A DNA stretch of 64,000 nt from Flavimaricola marinus. Lineage in GTDB: Bacteria > Pseudomonadota > Alphaproteobacteria > Rhodobacterales > Rhodobacteraceae. Where the stretch lies: assembly GCF_900184895.1 (NCBI RefSeq), contig NZ_FXZK01000011.1:60398-124397 (forward strand). Direction: 5' to 3'. Position 1 is the first letter of the stretch, and each line of letters opens with the position of its first letter. Of this stretch, positions 43,880 through 52,635 are shown piece after piece. The notes beneath the pieces were generated by a model. That model saw only the letters and a list, made by a program, of their open reading frames with translations, had not been told where the DNA came from and made no database searches. Made by a program: the position numbers and the translations under genes.

Positions 43880-44511
43880 CCGTGACCCGAGTGATGATCG
43901 TAGACGATCACCCGATGGTGGCCGAAGGGATCCAGTCGATCCTCGAAACCTACGACGACATCGAAATCGTGGCGACGCTCAGCAACGGGCAAGAGGCGGT
44001 CGATCACCTCGAGGCGTTGAACCCCGACGTGATCCTGCTGGATCTGAACTTGCCCGTCATGGGCGGGCTGACCGCGACGGAGATCATGCTCGAACGCGCG
44101 CCCGACACCCGTGTGCTGATCCTGTCGATGCATGACAGCCCGGAATACATCTCCACGGCGCTCAGCCACGGCGCGATGGGCTATGTGCTCAAGGACGTGC
44201 CCACCGAAGAGATCAAGACCGCCATCGACGCGGTCATGGCCGGCAAGCGCTACCTCTGCACCGGGGCGCGCGGCTCGCTGACGCCGCGCACCGCCGATGG
44301 CCGCGAACCGCTGACCAATCGGGAGCAGACGATCCTGCTGCAACTGGCGCGCGGCAAGTCCAACAAGGAAGTGGCCAGCGATCTGGGTATCTCGGTGCGG
44401 ACGGTGGAAACCCACCGCAAGAACATCAAGAGCAAGCTCGGGATCAGTTCAACTGCGGGCCTGACACGCTATGCGATGGAGCACGGCGTCCTACAGGGCA
44501 CCGGGGTCTGA
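43876..44511 (+). CDS. NarL/LuxR-type response regulator
   Basis: A 211-residue DNA-binding regulator, partner of the preceding kinase (ATGA overlap). The receiver domain has acidic residues MIVDDHPMV, the phospho-acceptor Asp in ILLDLNLPVMGG, and Lys in YVLKDVPTEE. A LuxR HTH follows (LTNREQTILLQLARGKSNKE, SVRTVETHRKNIKSKL). The target genes are likely the divergent TRAP operon, by position. Confidence 0.94.
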   Translation: MTVTRVMIVDDHPMVAEGIQSILETYDDIEIVATLSNGQEAVDHLEALNPDVILLDLNLPVMGGLTATEIMLERAPDTRVLILSMHDSPEYISTALSHGAMGYVLKDVPTEEIKTAIDAVMAGKRYLCTGARGSLTPRTADGREPLTNREQTILLQLARGKSNKEVASDLGISVRTVETHRKNIKSKLGISSTAGLTRYAMEHGVLQGTGV

Positions 44512-44691
44512 CCCAACCCCGAGCCGGCCTGTCCCGGCACCTTCTCCGTTGTCGCAGAGACCGGCGGTCTGCCCGGGCCAAAAGGCCGGAATACGGCGGA
44601 AACTCCAAACGCCAAACAGCCTCCCCTGCGGCATTTTGTAATAAAGTTGCGCCCGAAGGGCATTTCCCGTCACTTTATTCAGAATCTGGCA

Positions 44692-44719
44692 TTGACGCTC
44701 TCGGCGTCACATGCATAAG
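44692..44719 (+). promoter_or_regulatory. Promoter of the ilvBH leader
   Basis: TTGACG (44692-44697) and CATAAG (44714-44719) with 16 bp spacing. The predicted transcript starts near 44726, just before the leader peptide. The rest of the 235-bp stretch from 44512 shows no gene. Confidence 0.6.
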
Positions 44720-44746
44720 GTTTCGGCACGCAGAAAAGGGAACGTG

Positions 44747-44794
44747 ATGATCCAGCTTCTAGTCATTGTAGGACACACGCGCATGGGCCGGTAA
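44747..44794 (+). CDS. ilvB leader peptide
   Basis: Fifteen codons reading MIQLLVIVGHTRMGR, preceded by AAAAGGGAACG. Six of the first eight residues are branched-chain amino acids (two Ile, two Leu, two Val). It lies between a promoter and a terminator directly ahead of ilvB, the classical design for attenuation by charged tRNA supply. It is too short for routine gene finding. Confidence 0.85.
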   Translation: MIQLLVIVGHTRMGR

Positions 44795-44821
44795 CGGTAT
44801 TGCCTGAACAGCTTCCCATGC

Positions 44822-44848
44822 GCCCCCGACAGCCTCGGGGGCTTTTTT
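44822..44848 (+). terminator. Attenuator terminator upstream of ilvB
   Basis: GCCCCCGA (44822-44829), loop CAGCC, TCGGGGGC (44835-44842), then TTTTTT. It sits 53 bp before the ilvB start and 27 bp after the leader stop. A competing hairpin pairs GCGCATGGG (44779-44787, inside the leader gene) with CCCATGCGC (44815-44823), overlapping the terminator base by two bases. Confidence 0.9.
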
Positions 44849-44901
44849 ATGCCAAACGACGAAAACCGATACGAGCCAGATCAGAAGGACGAAAGAGACC
44901 G

Positions 44902-46653
44902 ATGAACAAAACGATGACCGGTGCCAAGATGGTGGTAGAAGCTCTGCGCGATCAGGGCGTCGATACCGTATTCGGCTATCCCGGTGGCGCGGTCCTACCG
45001 ATCTATGACGAGATCTTTCAGCAAAACCACATTCGGCACATCCTCGTGCGGCACGAACAGGGGGCGGTGCATGCCGCCGAAGGCTATGCCCGCGCAACGG
45101 GCAAGCCCGGCGTGGCGCTTGTGACCTCCGGCCCCGGTGCGACGAACGCCGTCACCGGGCTGACCGACGCGCTGATGGATTCGATCCCGATCGTCGTGCT
45201 GACAGGTCAGGTTCCGACGTTCATGATCGGCTCTGACGCCTTCCAAGAGGCGGACACCGTAGGCATCACACGGCCCTGCACCAAGCATAACTGGCTGGTC
45301 AAGGAAACCGACACCCTGTCGGCGACCCTGCACGAAGCCTTCCACGTGGCCACCTCCGGGCGGCCCGGCCCCGTGCTGGTCGACATTCCCAAGGACGTGC
45401 AGTTCGCCACCGGCAACTACACCGAAAAGAAGCTGCGCAAGAGCCACTATCAGCCGCAGCTCAAGGGCGACATCGACGCGATCACCGAGCTGGCCAAGGC
45501 GATGGAGACGGCAAAGCGGCCGATCTTCTACACCGGCGGTGGCGTGATCAACACCGGGCCTGCGGGCAGCCAGCTGCTGCGCGAGCTGGTCGAAGCGACG
45601 GGCTTTCCGATCACCTCCACGCTGATGGGGTTGGGTGCCTATCCGGCATCGGGCGACAAGTGGCTCGGGATGCTCGGGATGCACGGGCTCTACGAGGCCA
45701 ACATGGCGATGCACGACTGCGACCTGATGATCAACATCGGGGCGCGGTTCGACGACCGGATCACCGGGCGGCTCGACGCGTTCAGCCCAAAATCGGTCAA
45801 GGCGCATATCGACATCGACGCAAGCTCGATCAACAAGGTGATCCGGGTCGATATCCCGATCCTCGGCGATGTGGCGCATGTGCTCGAAGACCTGCTGAAG
45901 GTCTGGAAATCGCGCGGACGCAAGACCAACGCCGAAGCCGTGTCCAAATGGTGGGACAAGATCAGGACGTGGCAGGCCGTCGACTGCCTGAAGTACAAGC
46001 CCTCCTCGACCGTGATCAAACCGCAATACGCGCTCGAACGGCTCGAAGCACTGACCAAGGACCACGACCGCTACATCTGCACCGAAGTGGGCCAGCACCA
46101 GATGTGGGCGGCGCAGTTCCTGGGCTTTGAGGATCCCAATCGCTGGATGACCTCCGGCGGGCTCGGCACCATGGGCTACGGCTTCCCGGCCTCCATCGGG
46201 GTGCAGATGGGCCATCCCGACGCGCTGGTCATCAACGTGGCGGGCGAGGCGTCATGGCTGATGAACATGCAAGAGCTCGGCACCGCGATGCAGTTCAACC
46301 TGCCGGTCAAGCAGTTCATCCTGAACAACGAGCGGCTCGGCATGGTGCGCCAGTGGCAAGAGCTTCTGCACGGCGAGCGCTATTCGCATTCGTGGTCGGA
46401 CGCCCTGCCCGATTTCGTCAAGCTGGCCGAGGCGTTCGGTGCCAAGGGCATCCAGTGCAAGGATCCCGCCGATCTGGACGATGCGATCATGGAGATGATC
46501 AATCACCCCGGACCGGTGCTCTTTGATTGCCTGGTCGAGAAACACGAAAACTGTTTCCCGATGATCCCGTCCGGAAAGGCCCACAACGAAATGCTGCTCG
46601 GCGAAGCCTCGACCAAGGGGGCGATCGACGCGGGCGGCGCGGTGATGGTCTGA
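44902..46653 (+). CDS. ilvB: Acetolactate synthase large subunit
   Basis: A thiamine-diphosphate enzyme joining two pyruvates (or pyruvate and 2-oxobutyrate), the first shared step to valine, leucine and isoleucine. The 583 residues show the catalytic Glu in LVRHEQGAVHAAEGYARA, the FAD-binding middle domain and the cofactor site VINVAGEASWLMNMQEL ending ILNNERLGM. The usual GDG of that motif is GEA here, a variant I believe is common in alphaproteobacteria. The ATG at 44902 was chosen; the open frame further upstream runs through the attenuator. Confidence 0.96.
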   Translation: MNKTMTGAKMVVEALRDQGVDTVFGYPGGAVLPIYDEIFQQNHIRHILVRHEQGAVHAAEGYARATGKPGVALVTSGPGATNAVTGLTDALMDSIPIVVLTGQVPTFMIGSDAFQEADTVGITRPCTKHNWLVKETDTLSATLHEAFHVATSGRPGPVLVDIPKDVQFATGNYTEKKLRKSHYQPQLKGDIDAITELAKAMETAKRPIFYTGGGVINTGPAGSQLLRELVEATGFPITSTLMGLGAYPASGDKWLGMLGMHGLYEANMAMHDCDLMINIGARFDDRITGRLDAFSPKSVKAHIDIDASSINKVIRVDIPILGDVAHVLEDLLKVWKSRGRKTNAEAVSKWWDKIRTWQAVDCLKYKPSSTVIKPQYALERLEALTKDHDRYICTEVGQHQMWAAQFLGFEDPNRWMTSGGLGTMGYGFPASIGVQMGHPDALVINVAGEASWLMNMQELGTAMQFNLPVKQFILNNERLGMVRQWQELLHGERYSHSWSDALPDFVKLAEAFGAKGIQCKDPADLDDAIMEMINHPGPVLFDCLVEKHENCFPMIPSGKAHNEMLLGEASTKGAIDAGGAVMV

Positions 46654-46760
46654 CATTAACCAATTGTCCGCTCCAAAGGTTAACACCTGGGGCGGACAAC
46701 GACACCTACGCCATACCGACGTGATACCGACGCATTATCCAAGCCAGAAAGACCTGAAAA

Positions 46761-47333
46761 ATGGCCCCCCTTAAGATTAAGAAAGGCTCGTCGAGCCACT
46801 CCGCATACAACCTTCGCGACCCCAATGCAGAGGTCGTCGAACGGCATACGCTGGCCGTCGTCGTCGAGAACGAACCCGGCGTTCTGGCCCGCGTGATCGG
46901 TCTGTTTTCCGGCCGCGGCTATAACATCGAAAGCCTCACCGTGGCCGAGGTCGACCACACCGGACACCGCAGCCGCATCACCATCGTGACCGTCGGAACC
47001 CCGCATATTATCGAGCAAATTCAAGCACAACTGGGTCGGATCATCCCGGTCCACGAGGTCCATGACCTGACGGTCGAGGGCAGCTCGGTCGAGCGTGAAC
47101 TGGGCTTGTTCAAGGTTGCCGGCACCGGCGAAAAGCGCGTCGAAGCCCTGCGTTTGGCAGATATCTTCCGGGCCAATGTGGTGGACAGCACGCTGGAGAA
47201 TTTCGTGTTCGAGATCACCGGCACTCCGGAAAAGATCGACGCCTTTGCCGAACTGATGCGCCCGCTCGGTCTGCAAGAAGTCGCCCGTACCGGCGTCGCC
47301 GCCCTCTCCCGCGGCAGCAAGACCCAAGCCTGA
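46761..47333 (+). CDS. ilvH: Acetolactate synthase regulatory subunit
   Basis: A 190-residue small subunit that activates IlvB and gives feedback inhibition by valine. It has an N-terminal ACT domain (TLAVVVENEPGVLARVIGLF, then GYNIESLTVAEV) and a C-terminal domain (RVEALRLADIFRANVVD). It is 107 bp after ilvB. The gap contains an inverted TTAACC/GGTTAA pair (46656-46661, 46678-46683) and a short repeat ATACCGACG, without a convincing promoter. A GC hairpin without T tract (47342-47370) follows the gene. Confidence 0.95.
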   Translation: MAPLKIKKGSSSHSAYNLRDPNAEVVERHTLAVVVENEPGVLARVIGLFSGRGYNIESLTVAEVDHTGHRSRITIVTVGTPHIIEQIQAQLGRIIPVHEVHDLTVEGSSVERELGLFKVAGTGEKRVEALRLADIFRANVVDSTLENFVFEITGTPEKIDAFAELMRPLGLQEVARTGVAALSRGSKTQA

Positions 47334-47399
47334 CACGCCTCCCGCGCGCCTGGAGACTCCAAGCGCGCGGAACCGTTCTTATAACATGATATCAGGCTG

Positions 47400-47663
47400 T
47401 TAGCCTTCCGTCGGGGTCAACTGACCGGCCTCGATCGCGGCTGCTGTTTCATCCGCGTCAAGCACGCCATCGCCTGTCGTATCCATCGTCGAAAACGCCT
47501 CTTCCGTCATCGCCGGATATGCGGTGAGAAGTTCCGGGAAACTCAGCATCCCGTCTCCATTGACGTCGATCATCGGGTCGACCTCCTGCGCCGCCGCTGC
47601 GCCGGCCAGAAGGGCCACGGCAATGCACGACAGGGCGATTGTCTTGGGATTTGCGGTTTTCAT
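47400..47663 (-). CDS. Small exported EF-hand protein
   Basis: An 87-residue precursor with a signal peptide (MKTANPKTIALSCIAVALLA, cut near AAA-QE) and two EF-hand calcium loops, DVNGDGMLSFPE and DTTGDGVLDADE. It is probably periplasmic and calcium-binding; no enzymatic part is present. CAGGAG precedes the ATG at 47663. The frame continues upstream but that would bury the signal. Confidence 0.85.
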   Translation of the reverse strand: MKTANPKTIALSCIAVALLAGAAAAQEVDPMIDVNGDGMLSFPELLTAYPAMTEEAFSTMDTTGDGVLDADETAAAIEAGQLTPTEG

Positions 47664-47981
47664 GGATCTTGTCTCCTGTGATTGTTGGACATGGTCGAAG
47701 GCGGCTGCCTTCTGGGCCCACCCTGACAAGCCCGCACAACCGGCGCGACAGCGTCGCCGGAAAACACCCCAACTGCGCGAAACCAAGCCCAAAATTGTCT
47801 GCAGGCTCCGCGCCGCTCCGCCGAGCAAGCCCCGCTCGGGTGCCATGCGCCAAACCCCACCGATCTCGGCGGAAAAATCGGCAAACCGACGCTGATCCTA
47901 TGCCCGCGTGACGCGAAAGCAGGGCTGGATTCCCGCGGCCTTTGCTGATTGAGTGCGCCACAAAATAGCAGAGAGCCCCCC
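47664..47981. other. 318-bp divergent intergenic region
   Basis: It separates the EF-hand gene (minus) from the nucleoside hydrolase gene (plus). I see no convincing gene, tRNA or strong palindrome; it presumably holds the two divergent promoters. Confidence 0.5.
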
Positions 47982-48923
47982 ATGTCCCCCCGCAAGATCA
48001 TCATCGACACAGACCCCGGCCAGGATGACGCCGTCGCAATCCTCTTGGCGCTCGGCTCGCCTGATGAGCTTGAAGTGCTCGGCATTACGGCCGTTGCGGG
48101 CAACGTGCCTTTGGCGCTTACACAAAAGAACGCCCGGATCGTTTGCGAACTGGCTGGGCGACCGGATGTCGCTGTCTTTGCCGGTTGCGACGCGCCCCTG
48201 TCCCGACCGTTGGTCACTGCCGAACACGTGCACGGCAAGACAGGTCTCGACGGCCCCGAAATGGTCGACCCGACGATGCCGCTTCAGGACCAGCACGCCG
48301 TCGATTTCATCATCGAAACGCTACGCCGCGAAGCACCCGGCACGGTGACGTTGTGCCCGCTTGGCCCTCTCACGAATATCGCTGCGGCATTTCTGAAGGC
48401 CCCCGATATTGTGGAGCGGGTGCAAGAGATCGTCCTGATGGGCGGCGCCTATTTCGAGGTGGGCAACATCACCCCCGCCGCCGAGTTCAACATCTATGTC
48501 GATCCGGAAGCGGCGGCGCACGTTTTCGGCGCCGGCGTGCCGCTTGTGGTATTGCCCCTCGACGCGACGCACAAGGTGCTCACGACGACCCCGCGCATCG
48601 ATGCCTTCCGCGCGATGAACTCGGCCGTCGGTGATACGGTCGCGGCTTGGACCGATTTTTTCGAGAGGTTCGACAAGGAGAAATACGGCTCCGAAGGTGC
48701 ACCGCTGCACGATCCCTGTGTCATAGCCTATCTGATCAAGCCCGAGCTCTTTTCCGGCCGCAAGATCAACGTGGAGATCGAGGTCGCCTCGGACCTGACG
48801 CGTGGCATGACAGTGGCCGACTGGTGGCGCGTGACGGATCGACCGGACAATGCCTTTTTCATCGGCGATGTGGATACCGAAGGGTTCTTCACCCTGCTCA
48901 CCGAACGATTGGCACGGCTGTGA
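47982..48923 (+). CDS. Nucleoside hydrolase
   Basis: Splits ribonucleosides to base and ribose for salvage. The 313 residues have the calcium-binding N-terminal motif IIIDTDPGQDDAVAILLAL of the IU-type family, the conserved NVPLALTQKNA region, VLMGGAYFEVGNITPAAEFN and a C-terminal Asp in HDPCVIAYL. Substrate specificity (inosine/uridine or pyrimidine) cannot be set from sequence. The start is ATG 47982. The following GNAT gene overlaps the stop (GTGA). Confidence 0.92.
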   Translation: MSPRKIIIDTDPGQDDAVAILLALGSPDELEVLGITAVAGNVPLALTQKNARIVCELAGRPDVAVFAGCDAPLSRPLVTAEHVHGKTGLDGPEMVDPTMPLQDQHAVDFIIETLRREAPGTVTLCPLGPLTNIAAAFLKAPDIVERVQEIVLMGGAYFEVGNITPAAEFNIYVDPEAAAHVFGAGVPLVVLPLDATHKVLTTTPRIDAFRAMNSAVGDTVAAWTDFFERFDKEKYGSEGAPLHDPCVIAYLIKPELFSGRKINVEIEVASDLTRGMTVADWWRVTDRPDNAFFIGDVDTEGFFTLLTERLARL

Positions 48924-49381
48924 CGACGGCCATCACGCTGGCCACTGCGGAACAGCAGCCCCAGGTCCTTTCCCTGATGGAGCGGCGCGATACGGAAGCG
49001 GGCGGCGCACCATGGGACGATTCCGACAACGCGCTTGCCCGGCGTGCGGTTGGACCGCTGCTGCAAGGCGGCAGCGAAGGTGCGATCTGGCTGATCGGTC
49101 CGACGCGCGCTCCGTTGGGCTATGCGATCGTCACATTTGGATGGTCAATACCGCTAGCGGGCCGCGAGGGCTGGGTTGAAGACGTGTTCATCCGACCCAA
49201 CGTCCGTCGGCGCGGGATAGGAACCGAGGTTCTGCATGCCATCGCCGTATCGCTGCGACAGGCCGGGCTGAAGGCACTGCACGTCAGACTGCCCAGTGCT
49301 GCGGCCGCAGCCGAGCACTTTTTCGGCGGGGCCGGCTTTGCCACGAACACCGATCTCACGGTGATGACGGATTTGCTCTAG
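48920..49381 (+). CDS. GNAT-family acetyltransferase
   Basis: A 153-residue acetyltransferase starting at GTG 48920, coupled to the nucleoside hydrolase. The CoA-binding segment is VEDVFIRPNVRRRGIGTEVL, and the C-terminal LPSAAAAAEHFFGGAGF completes the fold. The substrate is unknown. Its last 26 bp overlap the oppositely oriented exporter gene tail to tail. Confidence 0.83.
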   Translation: MTTAITLATAEQQPQVLSLMERRDTEAGGAPWDDSDNALARRAVGPLLQGGSEGAIWLIGPTRAPLGYAIVTFGWSIPLAGREGWVEDVFIRPNVRRRGIGTEVLHAIAVSLRQAGLKALHVRLPSAAAAAEHFFGGAGFATNTDLTVMTDLL

Positions 49382-50261
49382 GCACGTGTCGATTGATCAG
49401 GATGATCCCTGCCACGACCAGCAAAAGCGAGACGACAAGGGACGGCGCAATCGCTTCATCTAGCAGGAGCCACCCCAAGAACACGCTGAATATCGGCGAG
49501 AGAAAGCTGAACGAGGCAACTCCTGACGCAGGATAAATCGACAAAAGCCACAGCCAGAAGAGATAACCCGCACTGACGACGACGACGATCTGAAACGCCA
49601 GCCCCCAAAGATGAATTGGCGCGAGGTCGCGGATAAAATCGCCGTAAAACAGGGACATCACCAGCAGAACCGGGGCCGATACGCCTACCTGCCAGATCAA
49701 CTGCATCTCCGGGCGCAGCTGACGAAGGGCCGAGGATTTCGCCAGTAGCCCGGTCGCCGCCCACAATATTGACGCCACGACCGCCGCAAGATCGCCCCAA
49801 AGGCTTCCCACCCCCGGAACCCGGCCAAGCATCGCCCAAACGACCCCCAATAGCGCCAGAACGAGGCCAGCGATCTTGCCCCCGGAGAGCCGCTCTCCAG
49901 GCACAAACAGATGTGCGCCGATGACCATCCAGACCGGCATCGAATAGAACAACACGGCGCTGCGACCGACAGTGGTCAAATCCAGAGCGATGAACAAGAA
50001 CATGAACTCGAACGAGAAGACGAGACCAATCGCAAGGCCGGCCCACCTGACCGCACCCCTGCCGAAATCCAGCGGAATACCGCGAAATCGCAACCATGCC
50101 AGCAAGCACAGGACCGCTCCGAGCGAGCGGATTCCCGCAAAGAACACGGGTTGAAGCCCACCATTCGCAACCTTGATCACCACCTGATTGAACGCCAATA
50201 GGACGGCGAAACCGGTCAGCGCCACAACCCCGAAGCCATCGATCCGATCTTTTTTGTCCAT
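49356..50261 (-). CDS. EamA-family (DMT) transporter
   Basis: A 301-residue inner-membrane protein with ten predicted spans in two EamA repeats: repeat one from FAVLLAFNQVVIKVANGG to IVLF-like segments, repeat two from SLWGDLAAVVASILWAATG to GIILINRHV. Family members export amino acids or metabolites; the substrate is unknown. The start is ATG 50261 (MDKKDRIDGFG), with upstream in-frame codons discounted. It lies downstream of the DUF3179 gene across a hairpin-rich gap. Confidence 0.88.
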   Translation of the reverse strand: MDKKDRIDGFGVVALTGFAVLLAFNQVVIKVANGGLQPVFFAGIRSLGAVLCLLAWLRFRGIPLDFGRGAVRWAGLAIGLVFSFEFMFLFIALDLTTVGRSAVLFYSMPVWMVIGAHLFVPGERLSGGKIAGLVLALLGVVWAMLGRVPGVGSLWGDLAAVVASILWAATGLLAKSSALRQLRPEMQLIWQVGVSAPVLLVMSLFYGDFIRDLAPIHLWGLAFQIVVVVSAGYLFWLWLLSIYPASGVASFSFLSPIFSVFLGWLLLDEAIAPSLVVSLLLVVAGIILINRHVPRANPSSP

Positions 50262-50338
50262 CCCGCCCGCATGATCAGGCGACACGTCACTGTCAAGCAC
50301 TCACACAGTTTTCTTTGGGTTAGAAATATCCCGGGGGA

Positions 50339-50396
50339 GCGCGAAAGCGCGGGGGCAGCGCCCCCAAACCGCTCATCAATTGCGTGCGAAGCACGC
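50339..50396. repeat. Three adjacent extragenic hairpins
   Basis: GCGC-GAAA-GCGC (50339-50350), GGGGGC-AGC-GCCCCC (50351-50365) and GCGTGC-GAA-GCACGC (50382-50396). They end one base before the DUF3179 stop. No long T tract follows. This resembles REP-type intergenic elements of Roseobacter-group genomes. Confidence 0.55.
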
Positions 50397-51371
50397 TCAT
50401 TCCGGCAGCATCCATTGACCTTCCGGCCAGAAGGCATGGAAGGCAAATGCGAACATCACGTCATGCACAACGCTTCGCCCATCGGAATCCCGCACGCGCA
50501 CATTGCCGACCTCCCGGCCGTCGCCGATTGTGGCATCGTCCAAAGCCGACGCCTGCCCCGCCTCCCACGACAGCGTCAACCCGGCGGCGGATATCTCGCC
50601 AGCAGAAGACAGCAGGCTGAGGGGCCACGCTCTGTCACCGACGCGCACCACCCGCGCCAATGGCGGGATACCGTGCGGCGGCATCTCACCCCTGTAGAGG
50701 AACGGCCGCGCCGAGCTGTCGTAACCGCCATATGGATTCCGCCCGTAATCGCGATTGAACCCTACAGGCTGGTTCATCACCAAGCCATTCGGGTTGCGCT
50801 CCTTGAAACTTGACCAGCCTTCGAGCCATCCTGGAAGCATCTCTAGCTCCACCCCCGTCATGTCACCGACGATCCCTTGGCCTGTCGCCTGTTGCCACCA
50901 GCTTTCGGTTTCACGGTCAAACATGATCATGTCCGAGTTTCGCAACTTGCCCGTCACGCCAAACGTCAGCGTGTCGGCTCCGACCCGCCGGTCGAATACG
51001 ACGCCGGAATTGCACAGAGGGCAAAAGGTGACGGCTACAGGAATGCCTCCGACCTCGTCATTGACGATCTCGTGCCAGATCAGATAGCGCACCGGATAGG
51101 CCCGCGGCGTCTGGCCCTCGATCTCAAGCACCATGACAGGCTCTACAGCATCTATCCGTGTTTCTTCGGATGCAGGCAGGAAGTCTGGGGCGTTGATTGC
51201 GGGGATGCCGTCGCGTGGCGGTCCTCCCGACAGGATTTCCCCCCATGCCTCGATTGCCGTGACGTCGAAATCGGTATTCGGCCACTCACGCGCCCAATCA
51301 GTCGGGTCTGCCCCTGCTGCGTTTGCAGTCAGACCAAGCCCGACAATCAAAGAAGCCAGAAATTTGCGCAT
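50397..51371 (-). CDS. DUF3179-domain exported protein
   Basis: A 324-residue protein with signal peptide MRKFLASLIVGLGLTANAAG. The DUF3179 signature includes LIWHEIVNDEVGGIPVAVTF, the cysteine motif TFCPLCNSGVVFDR and RETESWWQQATGQGIVGD. The biochemical role is unknown; the two close Cys suggest redox or metal binding. GGAGGGCGAC precedes the ATG at 51371. Confidence 0.88.
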   Translation of the reverse strand: MRKFLASLIVGLGLTANAAGADPTDWAREWPNTDFDVTAIEAWGEILSGGPPRDGIPAINAPDFLPASEETRIDAVEPVMVLEIEGQTPRAYPVRYLIWHEIVNDEVGGIPVAVTFCPLCNSGVVFDRRVGADTLTFGVTGKLRNSDMIMFDRETESWWQQATGQGIVGDMTGVELEMLPGWLEGWSSFKERNPNGLVMNQPVGFNRDYGRNPYGGYDSSARPFLYRGEMPPHGIPPLARVVRVGDRAWPLSLLSSAGEISAAGLTLSWEAGQASALDDATIGDGREVGNVRVRDSDGRSVVHDVMFAFAFHAFWPEGQWMLPE

Positions 51372-51464
51372 GTCGCCCTCCACCTGTGCGGCACAGGGTG
51401 ACGATCTGAGAGGTTTTGCATAGTCCCCTCGCGCCCTTGTGACAGAGCGCGAGAAGCGTTTGGT

Positions 51465-52010
51465 CTACTCGGTGACCCGCACCGCGGACATCATGTCGGG
51501 CTCGCCGATGACGGCTCCATTCTGCCCGGCACCCAGTTTGATCTGGTCAAGCACCTCGAGGCCCGAGGTGACTTCGCCGACCACTGTGTATTGCCCATCC
51601 AGGAAGGGACCGGGTGCAAACATGATAAAGAACTGGCTATTGGCCGAGTTCGGATCCTGCGCACGCGCCATCCCGACGACACCCCGATCAAAGGTGATGT
51701 CCGAGAACTCCGCCGCGATGTCGGGAAGTTCGGAGCCACCCATCCCGGCCATCCGCATGTCTTCGCCCTTGCGACCGAATTGCACATCGCCGGTTTGCGC
51801 CATGAAGCCCTCGATGACACGGTGGAACACCACGCCGTCATAGAGCCCATCAGCCGCAAGCGCGGTGATCTGTGCGACATGATTTGGAGCCACGTCTTCG
51901 AACAGGTCGATGACGATGGTGCCGTTGGCCTCGCCGGTCACGTCGATCTCGAGACCGGTCGCAAAGGCCGGGGTGGCGGCAAACATCGCCAGTAGTGCAA
52001 GGTTACGCAT
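51465..52010 (-). CDS. Exported cyclophilin-type peptidyl-prolyl isomerase
   Basis: A 181-residue precursor with signal MRNLALLAMFAATPAFATG, predicted periplasmic. The cyclophilin core shows VVFHRVIEGFMAQTGDVQFG, the catalytic Arg in FHRV, and NSANSQFFIMFAPGPFLDGQ. It catalyses cis-trans turns at proline during folding. The ATG overlaps the end of the cytosolic cyclophilin gene by 8 nt, so the two are coupled and clearly related. Confidence 0.92.
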   Translation of the reverse strand: MRNLALLAMFAATPAFATGLEIDVTGEANGTIVIDLFEDVAPNHVAQITALAADGLYDGVVFHRVIEGFMAQTGDVQFGRKGEDMRMAGMGGSELPDIAAEFSDITFDRGVVGMARAQDPNSANSQFFIMFAPGPFLDGQYTVVGEVTSGLEVLDQIKLGAGQNGAVIGEPDMMSAVRVTE

Positions 52011-52509
52011 CTGCGGCAACCTTGACGCTGATCATCCGGTCTGGGTTGGCGGGCGGCTCACCCTTGGCGATCTTGTCGACATGCTCCATGCCGGACACGA
52101 CCTGACCGTAGACGGTATACTGACCGTTGAGGAAATCGTTGTCCTTGAAGTTGATGAAGAACTGGCTGTTGGCCGAATTCGGGTTGGACGACCGGGCCGC
52201 GCCGATGGAGCCACGAGCGTGCGGGATCTTGGAGAACTCAGCCGGCAGGTCCGGCATGTCCGATCCACCCGTGCCAGCCCGGCGAATGCTGAAGTCTTTT
52301 TCCATGTTGCCGTTGGCCACGTCACCGGTTTGCGCCATGAACCCGTCGATGACCCGGTGAAACGCCACGTTGTCGTAGGCACCGGAACGCGCGAGCTCCT
52401 TCATCCGCGCGCAATGCAACGGCGCCACGTCCGGCAGCAGTTCGATCACCACCTGTCCGTCTTTCAATTCGATCAGGATCGTATTCTCGGGGTCTTTGTA
52501 GTCGGCCAT
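52003..52509 (-). CDS. ppiB: Cytosolic cyclophilin-type peptidyl-prolyl isomerase
   Basis: A 168-residue cyclophilin without a signal peptide (MADYKDPENTILIELKDG). Core motifs are NVAFHRVIDGFMAQTGDVAN, NSANSQFFINFKDNDFLNGQ and YGQVVSGMEHVD. GAGGGCC precedes the ATG at 52509. It is the upstream partner of the exported cyclophilin, probably a duplication that gained a signal peptide. It is divergent from pgk. Confidence 0.93.
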   Translation of the reverse strand: MADYKDPENTILIELKDGQVVIELLPDVAPLHCARMKELARSGAYDNVAFHRVIDGFMAQTGDVANGNMEKDFSIRRAGTGGSDMPDLPAEFSKIPHARGSIGAARSSNPNSANSQFFINFKDNDFLNGQYTVYGQVVSGMEHVDKIAKGEPPANPDRMISVKVAADA

Positions 52510-52635
52510 CTGGCCCTCCTGTTTGCAGATTTCGGCACAACCTATGGTGCCGGACCAGAATTGCCAAGCACGTGCCTGTTGACCTGAGCGCACAGTCGCG
52601 TCAGTTGATTGGGAAACCACCGACAGGAGGCCGAA

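Noticed and set aside
46656..46683. CtrA site between ilvB and ilvH
   Set aside because: The pair is inverted (TTAACC...GGTTAA) with 16 bp between; a CtrA site needs direct TTAA-N7-TTAA.
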